64,000 nt of DNA from a virus, in IMG/VR virus record IMGVR_UViG_3300036780_000209, positions 102,499-166,498 of that record; one strand, given 5' to 3'. The notes beneath the pieces are model-generated. The model worked only from the letters and a program-made list of their open reading frames with translations. It did not search any database and was not told where the DNA came from. Made by a program: the position numbers and the translations under genes. Below are positions 9,410 through 17,603 of this stretch, one piece after another. Positions within the stretch are counted from its first letter, which is position 1, and the number at the start of each line of letters is the position of its first letter.

Positions 9410-10486
9410 TCAGAAAGACCGGTTAAGGAAAGTGGTAACGAAAGACTGGGACAGCGGTCCGGCATAAACCTGGAACCCGGTGAGCTGAGCTTCTTGCTGC
9501 GCCTGCGCCAGGGACGGAGCGCTCACTGATGAATAGGTAGGCTGGCTGGGCACCTGATGCTCAACCTGGGTGATATATGAGGTGCCCTGGGAATTAGCGG
9601 CAAACCAGAGGTTGGCCGCAGCCTCGGTCTTGAAAGAGGCCTGTATCGCGTTATTGGGAAGGGCGTCATTGCTGTAGGACTGAATGCTCAGGATTCCCTC
9701 TGAGACACCAGAGGTCACTACCGCCCAGAGCGAACCCCCGCCCCCCCCCCCGGATCCTCCGCCGCCTCCCCCGCCGCCGGAGCCACCAGAGCCACCGCCG
9801 CTGCCAGGGCCGCCTCCGTTAACCGGGCCGCCTGAGCCGGGCAGGCCGCTCGGCGGTCCCGTCTCGACGCCCACCGGCTTGAGGAGCTTGAGGTCGGAGG
9901 GGCCGGCCGCTGACCCGTTGTACTGGCTGAAATGCCAGCCCACCCCGGCGCTGATGCGGCCCATGTAGGCGGCGATGGCGTCATACGCCTTCTGGCTGAA
10001 TACCCCGTTGGTGGTGCCGGCCTGGACCAGGGCATCGGAGGCATCCTGGACGATGAACAGGCTGAGCACGTACCGCTGGTTGAACTTGCCCGCCGTCATG
10101 ATGATCGAGGCATCGCCATCGGCATCGGTCAGGGCCTTGACGTAGACGCGGAAGCGCCAGTTCTTCGGCGGGTAGGTGAAGATCGCCGGGGGGTGCATCA
10201 GGTCCTGCTGGTTGGAGTCCTTCGACTGGAACTCCATGATCGCGGTGACCATCTTGAGGAACGCCTCGGCCTGCAGCCAGGAGACGCCCTGCGGAGTCGA
10301 ATGATCCTGGCCGAAGGACCCGGACACGGTGAGGTCGTCGAGGTACGCGCCGATGACCTGGACGACCCGGCCGCCGATCGTCTCCACGACGTTGGTCAGG
10401 ACCTGCCAGTTCCACTGGATCAGCTCGGGGTCGATCCGGAACGTGATCGCAGGACCGCCCGCGAACCCCAAGGTAGCCGTGCCCAT
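9410..10486 (-). CDS. Minor tail protein with glycine-rich linker and homopolymer tract
   Basis: A 358-residue protein: an N-terminal beta/alpha domain (about residues 1-195), a linker of almost only Gly/Ser/Pro (residues 205-250), and a C-terminal domain of about 95 residues ending at LNRSF. The N-terminal domain resembles tail-hub proteins that follow the tape measure, but I cannot name the family. The linker is coded by an 11-base C run on the plus strand (9741-9751), a possible slippage site. ATG start with GGAGGTGC upstream. Confidence 0.7.
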   Translation of the reverse strand: MGTATLGFAGGPAITFRIDPELIQWNWQVLTNVVETIGGRVVQVIGAYLDDLTVSGSFGQDHSTPQGVSWLQAEAFLKMVTAIMEFQSKDSNQQDLMHPPAIFTYPPKNWRFRVYVKALTDADGDASIIMTAGKFNQRYVLSLFIVQDASDALVQAGTTNGVFSQKAYDAIAAYMGRISAGVGWHFSQYNGSAAGPSDLKLLKPVGVETGPPSGLPGSGGPVNGGGPGSGGGSGGSGGGGGGGGSGGGGGGSLWAVVTSGVSEGILSIQSYSNDALPNNAIQASFKTEAAANLWFAANSQGTSYITQVEHQVPSQPTYSSVSAPSLAQAQQEAQLTGFQVYAGPLSQSFVTTFLNRSF

Positions 10487-10525
10487 TGCACCTCCTCCCC
10501 TTGCTTCCGGGGATGAGGAGGGGGT

Positions 10526-10555
10526 TTGCCAGGTTACAGGTTTCTTTGATAAAAT
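10526..10555 (+). promoter_or_regulatory. Promoter for the plus-strand membrane/SLOG gene pair
   Basis: TTGCCA (10526-10531), an 18-base spacer and TAAAAT (10550-10555). The spacer carries TTACAGGTTTCTTTGA, a weak copy of the interrupted palindrome found in other promoters of the window. It sits 20 bases before the ATG at 10576, giving a very short leader that includes AGGAG. Confidence 0.6.
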
Positions 10556-10575
10556 CTGGACAGGAGATGATTACC

Positions 10576-10968
10576 ATGAAAAGATGGCCCGCCGTTCTCG
10601 GCGCTCCCGTGATCACCGGAGTCGCACTGGCAGTCGCCGGCATCCTCCGGAATGACCCCTGCGGCTGCAATTCCAACGGAGCCGCCGGGGCTCCTCTCAT
10701 CGCGGCCGGGGCAGTCCTGGCCGGGATCCCGCTGCTGGCCCTGATCACGGCCGCGATCATCGCGGTGATCCGGGAGGCTGCCCGTGATTACCGCCAGTAC
10801 CAGGCCTGGAAGGCCACGCTGAGTCCCGAGGCCCTGGGCCTGGTGAGGGTGGCCGAGGCCGCCGCGATCTTCGGGGGCACTGCCATTGCCCAGCATGAGC
10901 TGCGCAGGTGGGGCGACCGGGTGAACGCATCCGTGACCGAGACGCAGGTCAATGGATTCGGAGGCTGA
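10576..10968 (+). CDS. Two-helix membrane protein
   Basis: A 130-residue protein with two hydrophobic segments (about residues 6-22 and 38-70) and a soluble C-terminal tail. I chose ATG 10576 because AGGAG lies at the right distance; an in-frame ATG at 10567 is too close to it. It lies on the strand opposite to the tail operon, next to the lysin gene, so a holin-like role is possible, but the size, long tail and separate promoter make this only a guess. Confidence 0.65.
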   Translation: MKRWPAVLGAPVITGVALAVAGILRNDPCGCNSNGAAGAPLIAAGAVLAGIPLLALITAAIIAVIREAARDYRQYQAWKATLSPEALGLVRVAEAAAIFGGTAIAQHELRRWGDRVNASVTETQVNGFGG

Positions 10969-11302
10969 GGCCTTCCGGCTGCTGGTCATGGCCAGCAGGC
11001 GGTTCACCTCCGTGCCGATGATGCGCAGCGCGCTCTTCCGGCTGCAGGAGCCGGGCAGGCTCCTGACCGTGGTCCACAGCGGCAAGGAGGGCGGCGAGAC
11101 GATCGCGAGGCTCTGGGCGCTGGAGCGCCAGGCGCTCGGCGAGCTTGTCGGGGAGGAGGAATCCCCGCTTGAAACAGCAGTCGCGAGTGCCGATCATGCT
11201 CTCATCGGGCTTGTGGCCACGGCTAAGAACAAGGGCACTCGCGACTGCTTCCAGCAGGTCAGGGCCGCAGGGATTCCCTGGGCCTTGATCATCCAGCGCT
11301 AG
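10952..11302 (+). CDS. YspA/DUF2493-type SLOG-superfamily protein
   Basis: A 116-residue protein whose layout fits the small SLOG (LOG/YspA) family: LLVMASRRFTSV near the N-terminus (family V-x-G-S-R), a central VVHSGKEGGETIARLWALER (family H-G-x-x-x-G-A-D-x-x-A), and KGTRDCFQQVRAAGIPWALI at the end (family G-T-x-x-x-x-x-A-x-x-x-G-I-P). SLOG proteins bind nucleotides or nucleotide-derived signals, some in phage-defence systems. The start overlaps the membrane-protein gene by 17 bases, so both are one unit. Key glycines are partly replaced, so activity is uncertain. Confidence 0.55.
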   Translation: MDSEAEAFRLLVMASRRFTSVPMMRSALFRLQEPGRLLTVVHSGKEGGETIARLWALERQALGELVGEEESPLETAVASADHALIGLVATAKNKGTRDCFQQVRAAGIPWALIIQR

Positions 11303-12555
11303 CCGCCGGCTCCCCTGACCTTGAAGAACCGGTGGTACGCGGTAGCCCAGATGCGGACGGTGCCCACCCGGGTGCCCCGGTCATGAGCGCCGAAGGTGTA
11401 CCGGACCGTCCCGTCATGGGCATAGGCCACGAACTCCATGTGAAACTCGCTGCCGGACGGACCCCAGACCACGACATCGCCCCGGTGCGCCTGATTCTCG
11501 CGAATCTGGATCAGGTTGTGCTTGACCATGTCCGCCACGGTGCGGTACATGCTGATCCCCATGGCCTTGTAGGCCATCATGACGGCTCCCGAGCAGTCGT
11601 AGCCATCCTGGCAGGGACCGGTACCGCCCCACTCGTACCAGCAGCCGCTCTCGTGCTCCTTGGCCCAGTTGAAGGCCCCGATGCTCTTATCAGGCACGTG
11701 AGAGGGCGGGGGGTTGAAGTCCGGGTGGTGGTGGGCGTAGTCAGCCAGGAGGAATGCCCTCGTCACGCTGGCCGTGCCGCCCGCGCAGCCGTCCCCGTCC
11801 CAGGGGGAGGTTCCGGCCTCGGCGTAGAGCTTGCTGAATCCCTCGTCCTGGACGCTGACGGGAGCGTAGGAAGCTCCCTGGGGGTATCCCAGGCCCAGGC
11901 CCTGCCAGGTGGACAGGAGGAAGCCGAAGAGCCCCTCGGCCACCGAGTCGTAAGGCGGGGGCATCGAGCCGTCCGTGTGGCCGGGGTACCAGGCCGTGGG
12001 GACCCCGCCGGACTCGTGCTCGATCACGCAGGCCTCGAAGCTCCCGGCAGGAGCGCCGCTGCCGCCGCCGGAAGGCGGAGGCGGGGCTGTCACCGGGGCT
12101 GAGGGCGCTGCGGGCGCTGAGGGCGCGGGAGCAGAGATCTGCGGCGGGGCGGGGATGGTCCCGGTGAATCTCGGGACGATAAGCTGCCATCCTGCCACGA
12201 CCACGGAAGGATTCGCGATCAGCTTCTGGTTGGCCTGGTACAGGAGGGTCCAGGCGTCGGCCCGGCCGTAGAGCCTCGCCGCGATCGAGGCGAGCGAGTC
12301 GCCGGGCCGGACGGTGTAGGTCGCGGCAGCCGGGGTACCGGAAGTAGCAGGAGGAGTGAACCGGCGGGCCGGAACGCGAGAGGAGAGCCGCAGCGAGGGG
12401 GCAGCGGGGGCAGCAGGCCGAGCGCCTGCCAGGTTGGCCGCTAGCGCAGGGTGCCCGGCGCTGGCGGGTGATCCGAAGGGGGAGAAGAACACGAGTACGG
12501 CAGCCAGCATGCAAAAAGCCAGGATAAGGCTCCTGGCCCGCAGGGTGGAAGACAT
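11299..12555 (-). CDS. Secreted endolysin-like protein: LysM, lysozyme-like and NlpC/P60 domains
   Basis: I start at ATG 12555 with GGAG upstream (418 residues). Residues 5-35 are a signal peptide (RSLILAFCMLAAVLVFF, then PASAG). Residues 80-135 are a LysM domain (TYTVRPGDSLASIAARLYG). Residues 175-255 resemble a resuscitation-promoting-factor/transglycosylase domain with EHESGG. The C-terminal 130 residues are NlpC/P60-like: GYDCSGAVMMAYKAMGIS (Cys), RGDVVVWGPSG and EFHMEFVAY (His). It should be exported and cut host peptidoglycan. It converges with the SLOG gene (4-base overlap) and has its own promoter at 12690-12719, fitting late lysis. Confidence 0.8.
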   Translation of the reverse strand: MSSTLRARSLILAFCMLAAVLVFFSPFGSPASAGHPALAANLAGARPAAPAAPSLRLSSRVPARRFTPPATSGTPAAATYTVRPGDSLASIAARLYGRADAWTLLYQANQKLIANPSVVVAGWQLIVPRFTGTIPAPPQISAPAPSAPAAPSAPVTAPPPPSGGGSGAPAGSFEACVIEHESGGVPTAWYPGHTDGSMPPPYDSVAEGLFGFLLSTWQGLGLGYPQGASYAPVSVQDEGFSKLYAEAGTSPWDGDGCAGGTASVTRAFLLADYAHHHPDFNPPPSHVPDKSIGAFNWAKEHESGCWYEWGGTGPCQDGYDCSGAVMMAYKAMGISMYRTVADMVKHNLIQIRENQAHRGDVVVWGPSGSEFHMEFVAYAHDGTVRYTFGAHDRGTRVGTVRIWATAYHRFFKVRGAGG

Positions 12556-12689
12556 AGTGCTCCAGACCTGGAAGGTACGCCCGGAGCGCAGGGGAGTCTG
12601 GGGGCAGGCTCCCGGGGGTGGCGCTCTGGCGTCGGTAAAACGGAAACGTAACACGCGGGTCACGCCTTGTCCCGTATTCCGCCAGGAGC

Positions 12690-12719
12690 ACCGTACTACA
12701 AGGTTCGTTGTAATGTCTA
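12690..12719 (-). promoter_or_regulatory. Promoter upstream of the lysin gene
   Basis: On the minus strand TAGACA (12719-12714), 18-base spacer, TACGGT (12695-12690). The spacer holds TTACAACGAACCTTGTAG, one copy of the recurring interrupted palindrome. It lies between the tape-measure stop and the lysin start. Confidence 0.6.
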
Positions 12720-15098
12720 GCGGCTGGCCTGCGCCGCCCAGGCGTTGGCGGGGATCGTTCCCATCGCCGCCGAGGTGTCGTAACTGCCCGGGAGCAGCTT
12801 AAGGAGCTGCCTGGCCTCGCTGGACAGGGTCACCATGTACGAGGCCCCGCCCGCCTGGCCGTGCCCTGGCGTCGCGCTGAATCCAGGGTGCTGCTTGACC
12901 CACTTTGCCCAAGACAGGCCCTGATTCGCGCCGGCCTTCTGTCCCATCTCCGCCGAGGTGGATACCGACGGGTCCACCAGCCCGTGGGTGAGGGCGCTGG
13001 TGTTGCCGAGAACCTTGCCCTTGGAGTCGTAGAACTCGACGTTGCCCGCCATCAGCTCGTCAGGGTAGAACTTCATGGCCGCCGAGAGGGACATCACCCG
13101 GGGGCCGCTGCGGGTCAGCACGCGCACCTGGTCGCTGCTGCTGGCATTCTGCAGGAGGGCCTCCAGCACCGGGCTCCGCTGCTTGCTCTTGCGCACTTCC
13201 GACAGGTAGGCACTCGCCGCCTGGGACCCCCCGGCTGCGCCCCGGAGGGTGGCCTGCCACCCGGACCCGGTCGCCAGTCCGTACTTACCGGTCGCGGCAG
13301 TGGGAGAGCCACCCATGCCGGTGGGCTGGGCACTGCCCCCCTGGTTGCGCGCCGCCTGAGCCTCATTCTGGCCGCCGACCTGGTGGACAATCCACTGCAT
13401 GACATTCTGCGGATTGACCGGCGCTCCGGTCTGCGAGGAAATGACGGAAGCCCACACGTTCAGGTTGATGTTGTCGGGGACCTGGTAGACGTTAAGGAAC
13501 TGGTTGGCAATCTGGTCCACCAGGTCAGGCGTCAGGTTACCGCCCGCCGCGCCGATCATCTGCTTGAGGCCGGCCAGCTCCTGCGGTGTCATGATCTGCT
13601 GGATGACCGACATGTTCTGGCCTGACTGCATGGTCAGGACCGCACTCGGGTTCGTGCGCGAGAGGTACTGGTACTGAGCCGGGGTGATGCCGTACTGGCC
13701 AGAGGTAATGATCTGCTGCTGGTAAGAGAATTCCCCGCCGAAGTTAGCCCCGGCGAACTGCTTCCCGTAAGAGGCCTGCATCTGGGCAAGCCCTCCCGCA
13801 AGGCCGACGGCCCCCGGGCCAGCGCCCTGCTGCAATGCGGACTGGAAATAGCTCTGGAAAGCCTGGCGCGCATTATTCGCATTATCCCCGGCCCGGCCGG
13901 CCACGTCGCTCAGGGAGGTGATGGACCCGGAAAGCTGGTCAAGCGAAATGGTCGAGTTCTGGACAGCAGTCTGCAGGATGGAGGTGGACTGGTTAACGTC
14001 CATCCCGTTAGCGGTGAAGTTGTGGTAGACGAAGTCCAGCGCCGACTGGCGGTTCTGCATCTGGCCCGACTGGCTGGTGTCCCGGCGGCCGAAGCCGAGG
14101 GCAGTGACATCGCCGAACGACTCACCTGCCGCCTGGGGCGTCATGGCGCTCCACATCATGGAGGTCTCGTAGAGCTTCTCGTGCAGCCGCTCCGCCTGGG
14201 CTTCGAGGTTGGAGCCGCCCTCGATCTGCTGGTACGGCCGGGCCGCCTCGCGCTGATTGCGGAGCCAGCCGGGGACGCCGCCGCCGCCGACTCCCGCGAT
14301 GTCCGCGAGGAGCCCCACGCCCGGGATGCTCTTGAGAGCGCCGAGGACGCCACCGCCCGGGCTGCTGCCCATGGCCACCCGTGCGCCGAACTGCTGGACC
14401 GCCGCCAGGACTCCCGGGTTCAGGTTCGGGTAGCGCTGCGTCAGGACCCCGGCGAGGCCGGTGTAACCTCCGGTCGGCGGGGGGATAGGACCGCCGGGAG
14501 GCGCGGAGGGAGTTGTCCCGCCGCCGCCGCCTCCCGGAGGCGTGGCCGGCGCTCCGCCCAGGGCGGTATAGGCAGCGTTGTAGCTCATGCCGCCGCCGCC
14601 GGTACCGCCTCCGGCCCCGCCGCCGCCTGCGCCGGAAGCCTGCTGGATGAGCAGTGCGAGCTGGGACATGAGCTGGCTCGTCCCGGTGGTGCTCGTTGGG
14701 GTCCCGGCCGGCGTCCCGCCGCTGCCCGGCGAGGGAGCCGCAGGCTGGTAGAGCGGGACTCCGGCGACCCACTGGCCGATCCGCTGGGCGGCATAGGTCT
14801 GCAGGTTGCTCATCGAGGTGAGCGCTCCTGTAGGGCTCATCTGGGTGAGGCTGGCGTACCCGGGCATGCCGCCCTGGGAGGCCACCTGCTGGATGACGTT
14901 CTGCCGCATCTGGGGCTGGCCGCCCATGTTGTAGCGGAGCGAGGCGTTGATCGTCTGCTCCAGCATCTGGGTCTGGCGGCCGATCGTCCGCTCCAGGGAG
15001 CTGAGGCGGTCGATCATGACGCTGAATCCCTCGGCGAGCTGGAACCCCGCGTCCGGGTTGACATCCATGTCCGGGCGCGGAGGCGTCGGCATGGTCAT
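12717..15098 (-). CDS. Tape-measure-like tail protein
   Basis: A 793-residue protein rich in Ala, Gly, Gln and Ser. Residues 20-60 form a coiled-coil-like segment (FSVMIDRLSSLERTIGRQTQ), followed by Gly/Pro-rich linkers and long helical stretches. It lies directly downstream of the two-frame tail-assembly-chaperone genes, the position that holds the tape-measure gene in nearly all long-tailed phages. At 793 residues it would set a tail of roughly 120 nm by the usual 1.5 angstrom per residue rule; that is an estimate. No peptidase motif is seen. Confidence 0.65.
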   Translation of the reverse strand: MTMPTPPRPDMDVNPDAGFQLAEGFSVMIDRLSSLERTIGRQTQMLEQTINASLRYNMGGQPQMRQNVIQQVASQGGMPGYASLTQMSPTGALTSMSNLQTYAAQRIGQWVAGVPLYQPAAPSPGSGGTPAGTPTSTTGTSQLMSQLALLIQQASGAGGGGAGGGTGGGGMSYNAAYTALGGAPATPPGGGGGGTTPSAPPGGPIPPPTGGYTGLAGVLTQRYPNLNPGVLAAVQQFGARVAMGSSPGGGVLGALKSIPGVGLLADIAGVGGGGVPGWLRNQREAARPYQQIEGGSNLEAQAERLHEKLYETSMMWSAMTPQAAGESFGDVTALGFGRRDTSQSGQMQNRQSALDFVYHNFTANGMDVNQSTSILQTAVQNSTISLDQLSGSITSLSDVAGRAGDNANNARQAFQSYFQSALQQGAGPGAVGLAGGLAQMQASYGKQFAGANFGGEFSYQQQIITSGQYGITPAQYQYLSRTNPSAVLTMQSGQNMSVIQQIMTPQELAGLKQMIGAAGGNLTPDLVDQIANQFLNVYQVPDNINLNVWASVISSQTGAPVNPQNVMQWIVHQVGGQNEAQAARNQGGSAQPTGMGGSPTAATGKYGLATGSGWQATLRGAAGGSQAASAYLSEVRKSKQRSPVLEALLQNASSSDQVRVLTRSGPRVMSLSAAMKFYPDELMAGNVEFYDSKGKVLGNTSALTHGLVDPSVSTSAEMGQKAGANQGLSWAKWVKQHPGFSATPGHGQAGGASYMVTLSSEARQLLKLLPGSYDTSAAMGTIPANAWAAQASR

Positions 15099-15123
15099 GT
15101 CGTTCCTCCTACCCTTCCAGGCT

Positions 15124-16004
15124 CTACATCCATTCCAGGTCGCCCGCCGGGGTCACCCCGGGACCAGGGGGCACCGGCTCCTCCGGCAGCGTGATGTACT
15201 CGTTGGCGCTCATCAGGGCGGCCAGGTCCTCCTGGACTGAGCCCGGGGTAGCCTCTTCCCACTCGAAGTCCGTCATGTCCGCGCCGGCAACCGGGAACGC
15301 CTCTTCCTCAGGCTTGCGGAAGTAATCGGGCCAGGCGTCAGCCAGCTCGATCTTGCCCGAGAGCACGGCTGCGAGCCGGGCCGGCTCCTGCGCCTGGCGG
15401 GCCGCCTTCATGCCGTCCAGGAAGTACAGGATCTCCAGGGCGGCTTCCTGGGCTACGGAGAGGGAACGCCCCCGGAGGAGCCCTCTGCGGTCAGCGAGCC
15501 GAAGCTGGCGCTCGATCCAGGGGTCGCATCCTTCGGGGCTGAGTCTTTTCCCAGCTCGGCCACCACCTGCCGGGCGCGCAGCTCCAGCTCCAGGTAGCGG
15601 TTGTAGATGATGTCGATGGTGGTCGGGTACCAGCGGCGGGCATAGCGGAACCGCTCGATCGCCTGCTGCATCGCCCCGCCGGTATCGCCCAGCGGCATCG
15701 GCATCGGCTGGTCGTCGATGCTGACCACCGCCAGGGCAGCCAGGGCCGTGGCATAGGCCCGGGCCGCGCCGATGGTGGGGTCCCACTCCTTGACGAGGGA
15801 GGCCACGATCAGCTCCTCGTCGGTAGTGAGGGTCCTCAGCGTGATGCGATGGCCGACCCACTCGAATGTCCCGCTGAGGTAGCCGATCATCAGCAGGCCG
15901 CTGAGGTCAGCCCGCCAGTCGGCGGGCTGCTCCCCGAAGGTCATCGGCTCCCCCATGGCCAGGGGAGTCGTGGCTCCGGGGAACTCGGCCTCAGCCGTCG
16001 TCAC
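15124..16004 (-). CDS. Tail assembly chaperone, -1 frameshift extended product (GT-like)
   Basis: The downstream frame (to 15124) has no good start of its own, but joins the upstream chaperone frame at a perfect -1 slippery heptamer. On the minus strand the codons CTG-GGA-AAA-GAC contain G-GGA-AAA (15552-15546). After a -1 shift translation reads R-L-S-P-E-G-C-D-P-W-I-E-R and continues as a helical, acidic domain of about 140 residues ending DLEWM. This mirrors lambda G/GT. The product keeps the first about 153 residues of the upstream protein. Proteins of this kind coat the tape measure during tail assembly and leave the virion. Confidence 0.8.
15453..16004 (-). CDS. Tail assembly chaperone, zero-frame product (G-like)
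   Basis: The unshifted product is 183 residues, starting at GTG 16004 and overlapping the preceding small gene by 14 bases. It is helical in the middle (IGAARAYATALAALAVVSID) and ends in a Ser/Gly/Pro tail after the slippery site. Gene order (sheath, tube, chaperones, tape measure) supports the call. The frame-zero tail beyond the heptamer is low in information, as expected if most function lies before it. Confidence 0.75.
   Translation of the reverse strand: MTTAEAEFPGATTPLAMGEPMTFGEQPADWRADLSGLLMIGYLSGTFEWVGHRITLRTLTTDEELIVASLVKEWDPTIGAARAYATALAALAVVSIDDQPMPMPLGDTGGAMQQAIERFRYARRWYPTTIDIIYNRYLELELRARQVVAELGKDSAPKDATPGSSASFGSLTAEGSSGGVPSP
15546..15552 (-). promoter_or_regulatory. Programmed -1 ribosomal frameshift site GGGAAAA
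   Basis: The heptamer is in the X-XXY-YYZ register of the upstream frame (codons GGA and AAA). It is the only place where the two overlapping frames join with sensible protein on both sides. Confidence 0.8.
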
Positions 16005-16155
16005 GGGCAGCCTTGCTCTCGTCCTCGGGCACCTTGATGTCCAGGCCGGCCGACGGGCTGAACGACAGCCTTACCTCCTGGCCGCCATGGCGGACTACGC
16101 AGACGACGGCGTCGCCCTCGGTGAAGACATCCACCTTGACGTTGACATGGCTCAC
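15991..16155 (-). CDS. Small acidic tail-module protein
   Basis: A 54-residue frame starting at GTG 16155, coupled to the previous stop as GTGA and running into the chaperone start. Composition is acidic and beta-like (VNVKVDVFTEGDAVVCVVRH). Its coupling on both sides, and codon use like its neighbours, support a real gene. Function unknown. Confidence 0.6.
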   Translation of the reverse strand: MSHVNVKVDVFTEGDAVVCVVRHGGQEVRLSFSPSAGLDIKVPEDESKAARDDG

Positions 16156-16307
16156 AGCGGGGTCCTCCACCTGACCATTGACTCCTGGATGCGGAACGGG
16201 TCGGGCTCAGGCGCAAGCTCCGGCGGGTCCGTGACGCTGACCGCTACCGACGCCGAGGCGGTATTGCCGTCGGCGTCGGTAGCGGTAGCGTCGATGACGA
16301 GGATCAT
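16152..16307 (-). CDS. Small protein, Ig-like fragment
   Basis: A 51-residue frame from ATG 16307, overlapping the upstream gene as ATGA. Its first half repeats the TATDADGNTASASVAVSVTD pattern of Ig-like virion domains, similar to the gene before it. It may be a detached beta-sandwich decoration, or a fragment left by a frameshift from one longer Ig-like protein. Confidence 0.5.
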   Translation of the reverse strand: MILVIDATATDADGNTASASVAVSVTDPPELAPEPDPFRIQESMVRWRTPL

Positions 16308-16624
16308 GCCGCCGGGGGCGTGCCGATCATGGCCGTGAAGACGGCGGTGCCGATGGGGCTGCCATCCTGCTCGGCATAGGTATCGCCGAAGCTGTCGGTG
16401 ACGGTGACGGCCATGACCTCCTGGGTCGTCTGGTTCACGCTGACCGTGGTGTCAGCGCTCACCGCCTGGCCCGAGGCGTCGGTTGCGGTTGCGGTGACCG
16501 TCAGCGAGACGACACTGGTCGAGCCGTCGCTGTAGGTCGCGGTCACGACGATGGTGTCGCCTACGTCGTAAGTGGTCTTGTCCGTGGCCAGCGAGAGCGT
16601 CGGCCCTGGGGTTGGCGTAGTCAA
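16304..16624 (-). CDS. Ig-like beta-sandwich virion protein
   Basis: A 106-residue protein. I use TTG 16624 because GGAGGG lies at good spacing; upstream codons in the longer frame are not protein-like. The sequence shows a bacterial Ig-like pattern (TYDVGDTIVVTATYSDGSTS ... VSVNQTTQEVMAVTVTDSFG), common on phage tails and capsids where it aids weak surface binding. It lies between Lsr2 and the chaperones. Confidence 0.65.
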   Translation of the reverse strand: MTTPTPGPTLSLATDKTTYDVGDTIVVTATYSDGSTSVVSLTVTATATDASGQAVSADTTVSVNQTTQEVMAVTVTDSFGDTYAEQDGSPIGTAVFTAMIGTPPAA

Positions 16625-16656
16625 GGGGTGAATCCCTCCGTGCGGAAGCTGCCTTC

Positions 16657-17004
16657 CTAACTTCCGGGGGCAGGAGCGGCTCCCGACTGGCGAGCAGCCC
16701 AGGCCCGCAGTGCGGCACCGGAGATCCGGCCGCGCTCTCCGCACGGTATCCCCTGATCCCGGGCAAAGGCCCGGATGGCAGCCGACTCGGCCGCCGGGGT
16801 CCGCTTCCTCCTGGCCTTCTGCTTGCGCTTGCGCCCGGCGGTCACGTAGGCATAGAACCGGTCCCGCATCTCCCGGTAATGCAGCTCGGTGAGGTCAATC
16901 TCGTAATCCTCACCGTCAAAGCTGAACAATACGGTACAGTCCGCCACCAGCTCCGGATTAAGGTCATCCTTACGAGTAACGGCAACTTCCTGGACCACCG
17001 GCAT
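16657..17004 (-). CDS. lsr2-like: Lsr2-like nucleoid-associated protein
   Basis: A 115-residue protein with both Lsr2 domains. The N-terminal dimerisation part shows VLFSFDGEDYEIDLTE at residues 25-40, as in Lsr2 (FGLDGVxYEIDL). A basic linker (RKRKQKARRKR) precedes the C-terminal DNA-binding helices SAAIRAFARDQGIPCGERGR ... AALRAWAAR, matching the Lsr2 pattern R-x-W-A-x-x-x-G with an R-G-R-like loop. Lsr2 bridges AT-rich DNA in actinobacteria and silences foreign genes. A phage copy may compete with host Lsr2 or regulate phage genes. ATG start with GGAGGAGG; its own promoter lies upstream. It is unusual inside a tail operon. Confidence 0.85.
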   Translation of the reverse strand: MPVVQEVAVTRKDDLNPELVADCTVLFSFDGEDYEIDLTELHYREMRDRFYAYVTAGRKRKQKARRKRTPAAESAAIRAFARDQGIPCGERGRISGAALRAWAARQSGAAPAPGS

Positions 17005-17020
17005 TTACCTCCTCCGTGAC

Positions 17021-17069
17021 ATTACCCAGGTAATCCACGGATCATATCACAGGAAATGAAAGTCAGTTA
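17021..17069 (-). promoter_or_regulatory. Promoter and palindromic operator upstream of the Lsr2-like gene
   Basis: On the minus strand a -10 TATGAT (17046-17041) with TGTGA just before it and a weak -35 TAACTG 17 bases upstream. Between promoter and start is a 14-base inverted repeat ATTACC-CA-GGTAAT (17021-17034), a possible autoregulatory site. Confidence 0.45.
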
Positions 17070-17590
17070 TTACCGGAGAACTTGTTGTTGTTCAGCGGAA
17101 GCCAGTGCGTATACGCGACGGTGATTCCCTTGGTGACGGCAAGCGCCCCGACGGTGATCGTGTCACCGTCATTGATATCGACGACCTGAACGTTCTGGTA
17201 GAGCTTTCCCCTCCACCGGCTCGGGGTGTTCGCGGTGCCCGGTGGCTTGATGATGAGCGAGGCCGTGACGTAGTTCGGGTTGGCGGCGAGGGCCGTGAAC
17301 ACATCCACGATGTTCCAGGTACCCGCCAGGCCCGCGAGCTGCCACCAGACCGGCTGGTTCCACAGCTCGCGGATGGTGAGCATCAGCGTGCCGCCGGCCA
17401 AGACGCGGGACGTGGCAATCTCCACGGGGTGCTCCGCGCCGATCGGCTGGATGAACTGATAGGGCTGCCCGATATCGGAGAATGCGCGCTGCCCCGAGTC
17501 CTCCCAGCCCTCGCAGAATGCGATGGGCTGGTGATTGTAGGAGAGAACCGTGTAGCCGCTGCCGACTACGCGGACCTGGGTAGTAGCCAT
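17063..17590 (-). CDS. Tail tube protein
   Basis: A 175-residue beta-rich protein directly downstream of the sheath gene, the standard sheath-tube order in contractile phages. Segments such as FCEGWEDSGQRAFSDIGQPY and the strongly alternating hydrophobic pattern fit the tube fold. Length is in the usual 140-200 range. ATG start at 17590 with GAGGGAATGAG-type Shine-Dalgarno. Family named from position and size, not a unique motif. Confidence 0.75.
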   Translation of the reverse strand: MATTQVRVVGSGYTVLSYNHQPIAFCEGWEDSGQRAFSDIGQPYQFIQPIGAEHPVEIATSRVLAGGTLMLTIRELWNQPVWWQLAGLAGTWNIVDVFTALAANPNYVTASLIIKPPGTANTPSRWRGKLYQNVQVVDINDGDTITVGALAVTKGITVAYTHWLPLNNNKFSGNN

Positions 17591-17603
17591 TTCTCATTCC
17601 CTC

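Noticed and set aside
15124-15861. Independent 245-residue protein
   Set aside because: Its first 95 residues are an out-of-frame reading of the chaperone gene; the real product is made by frameshift.
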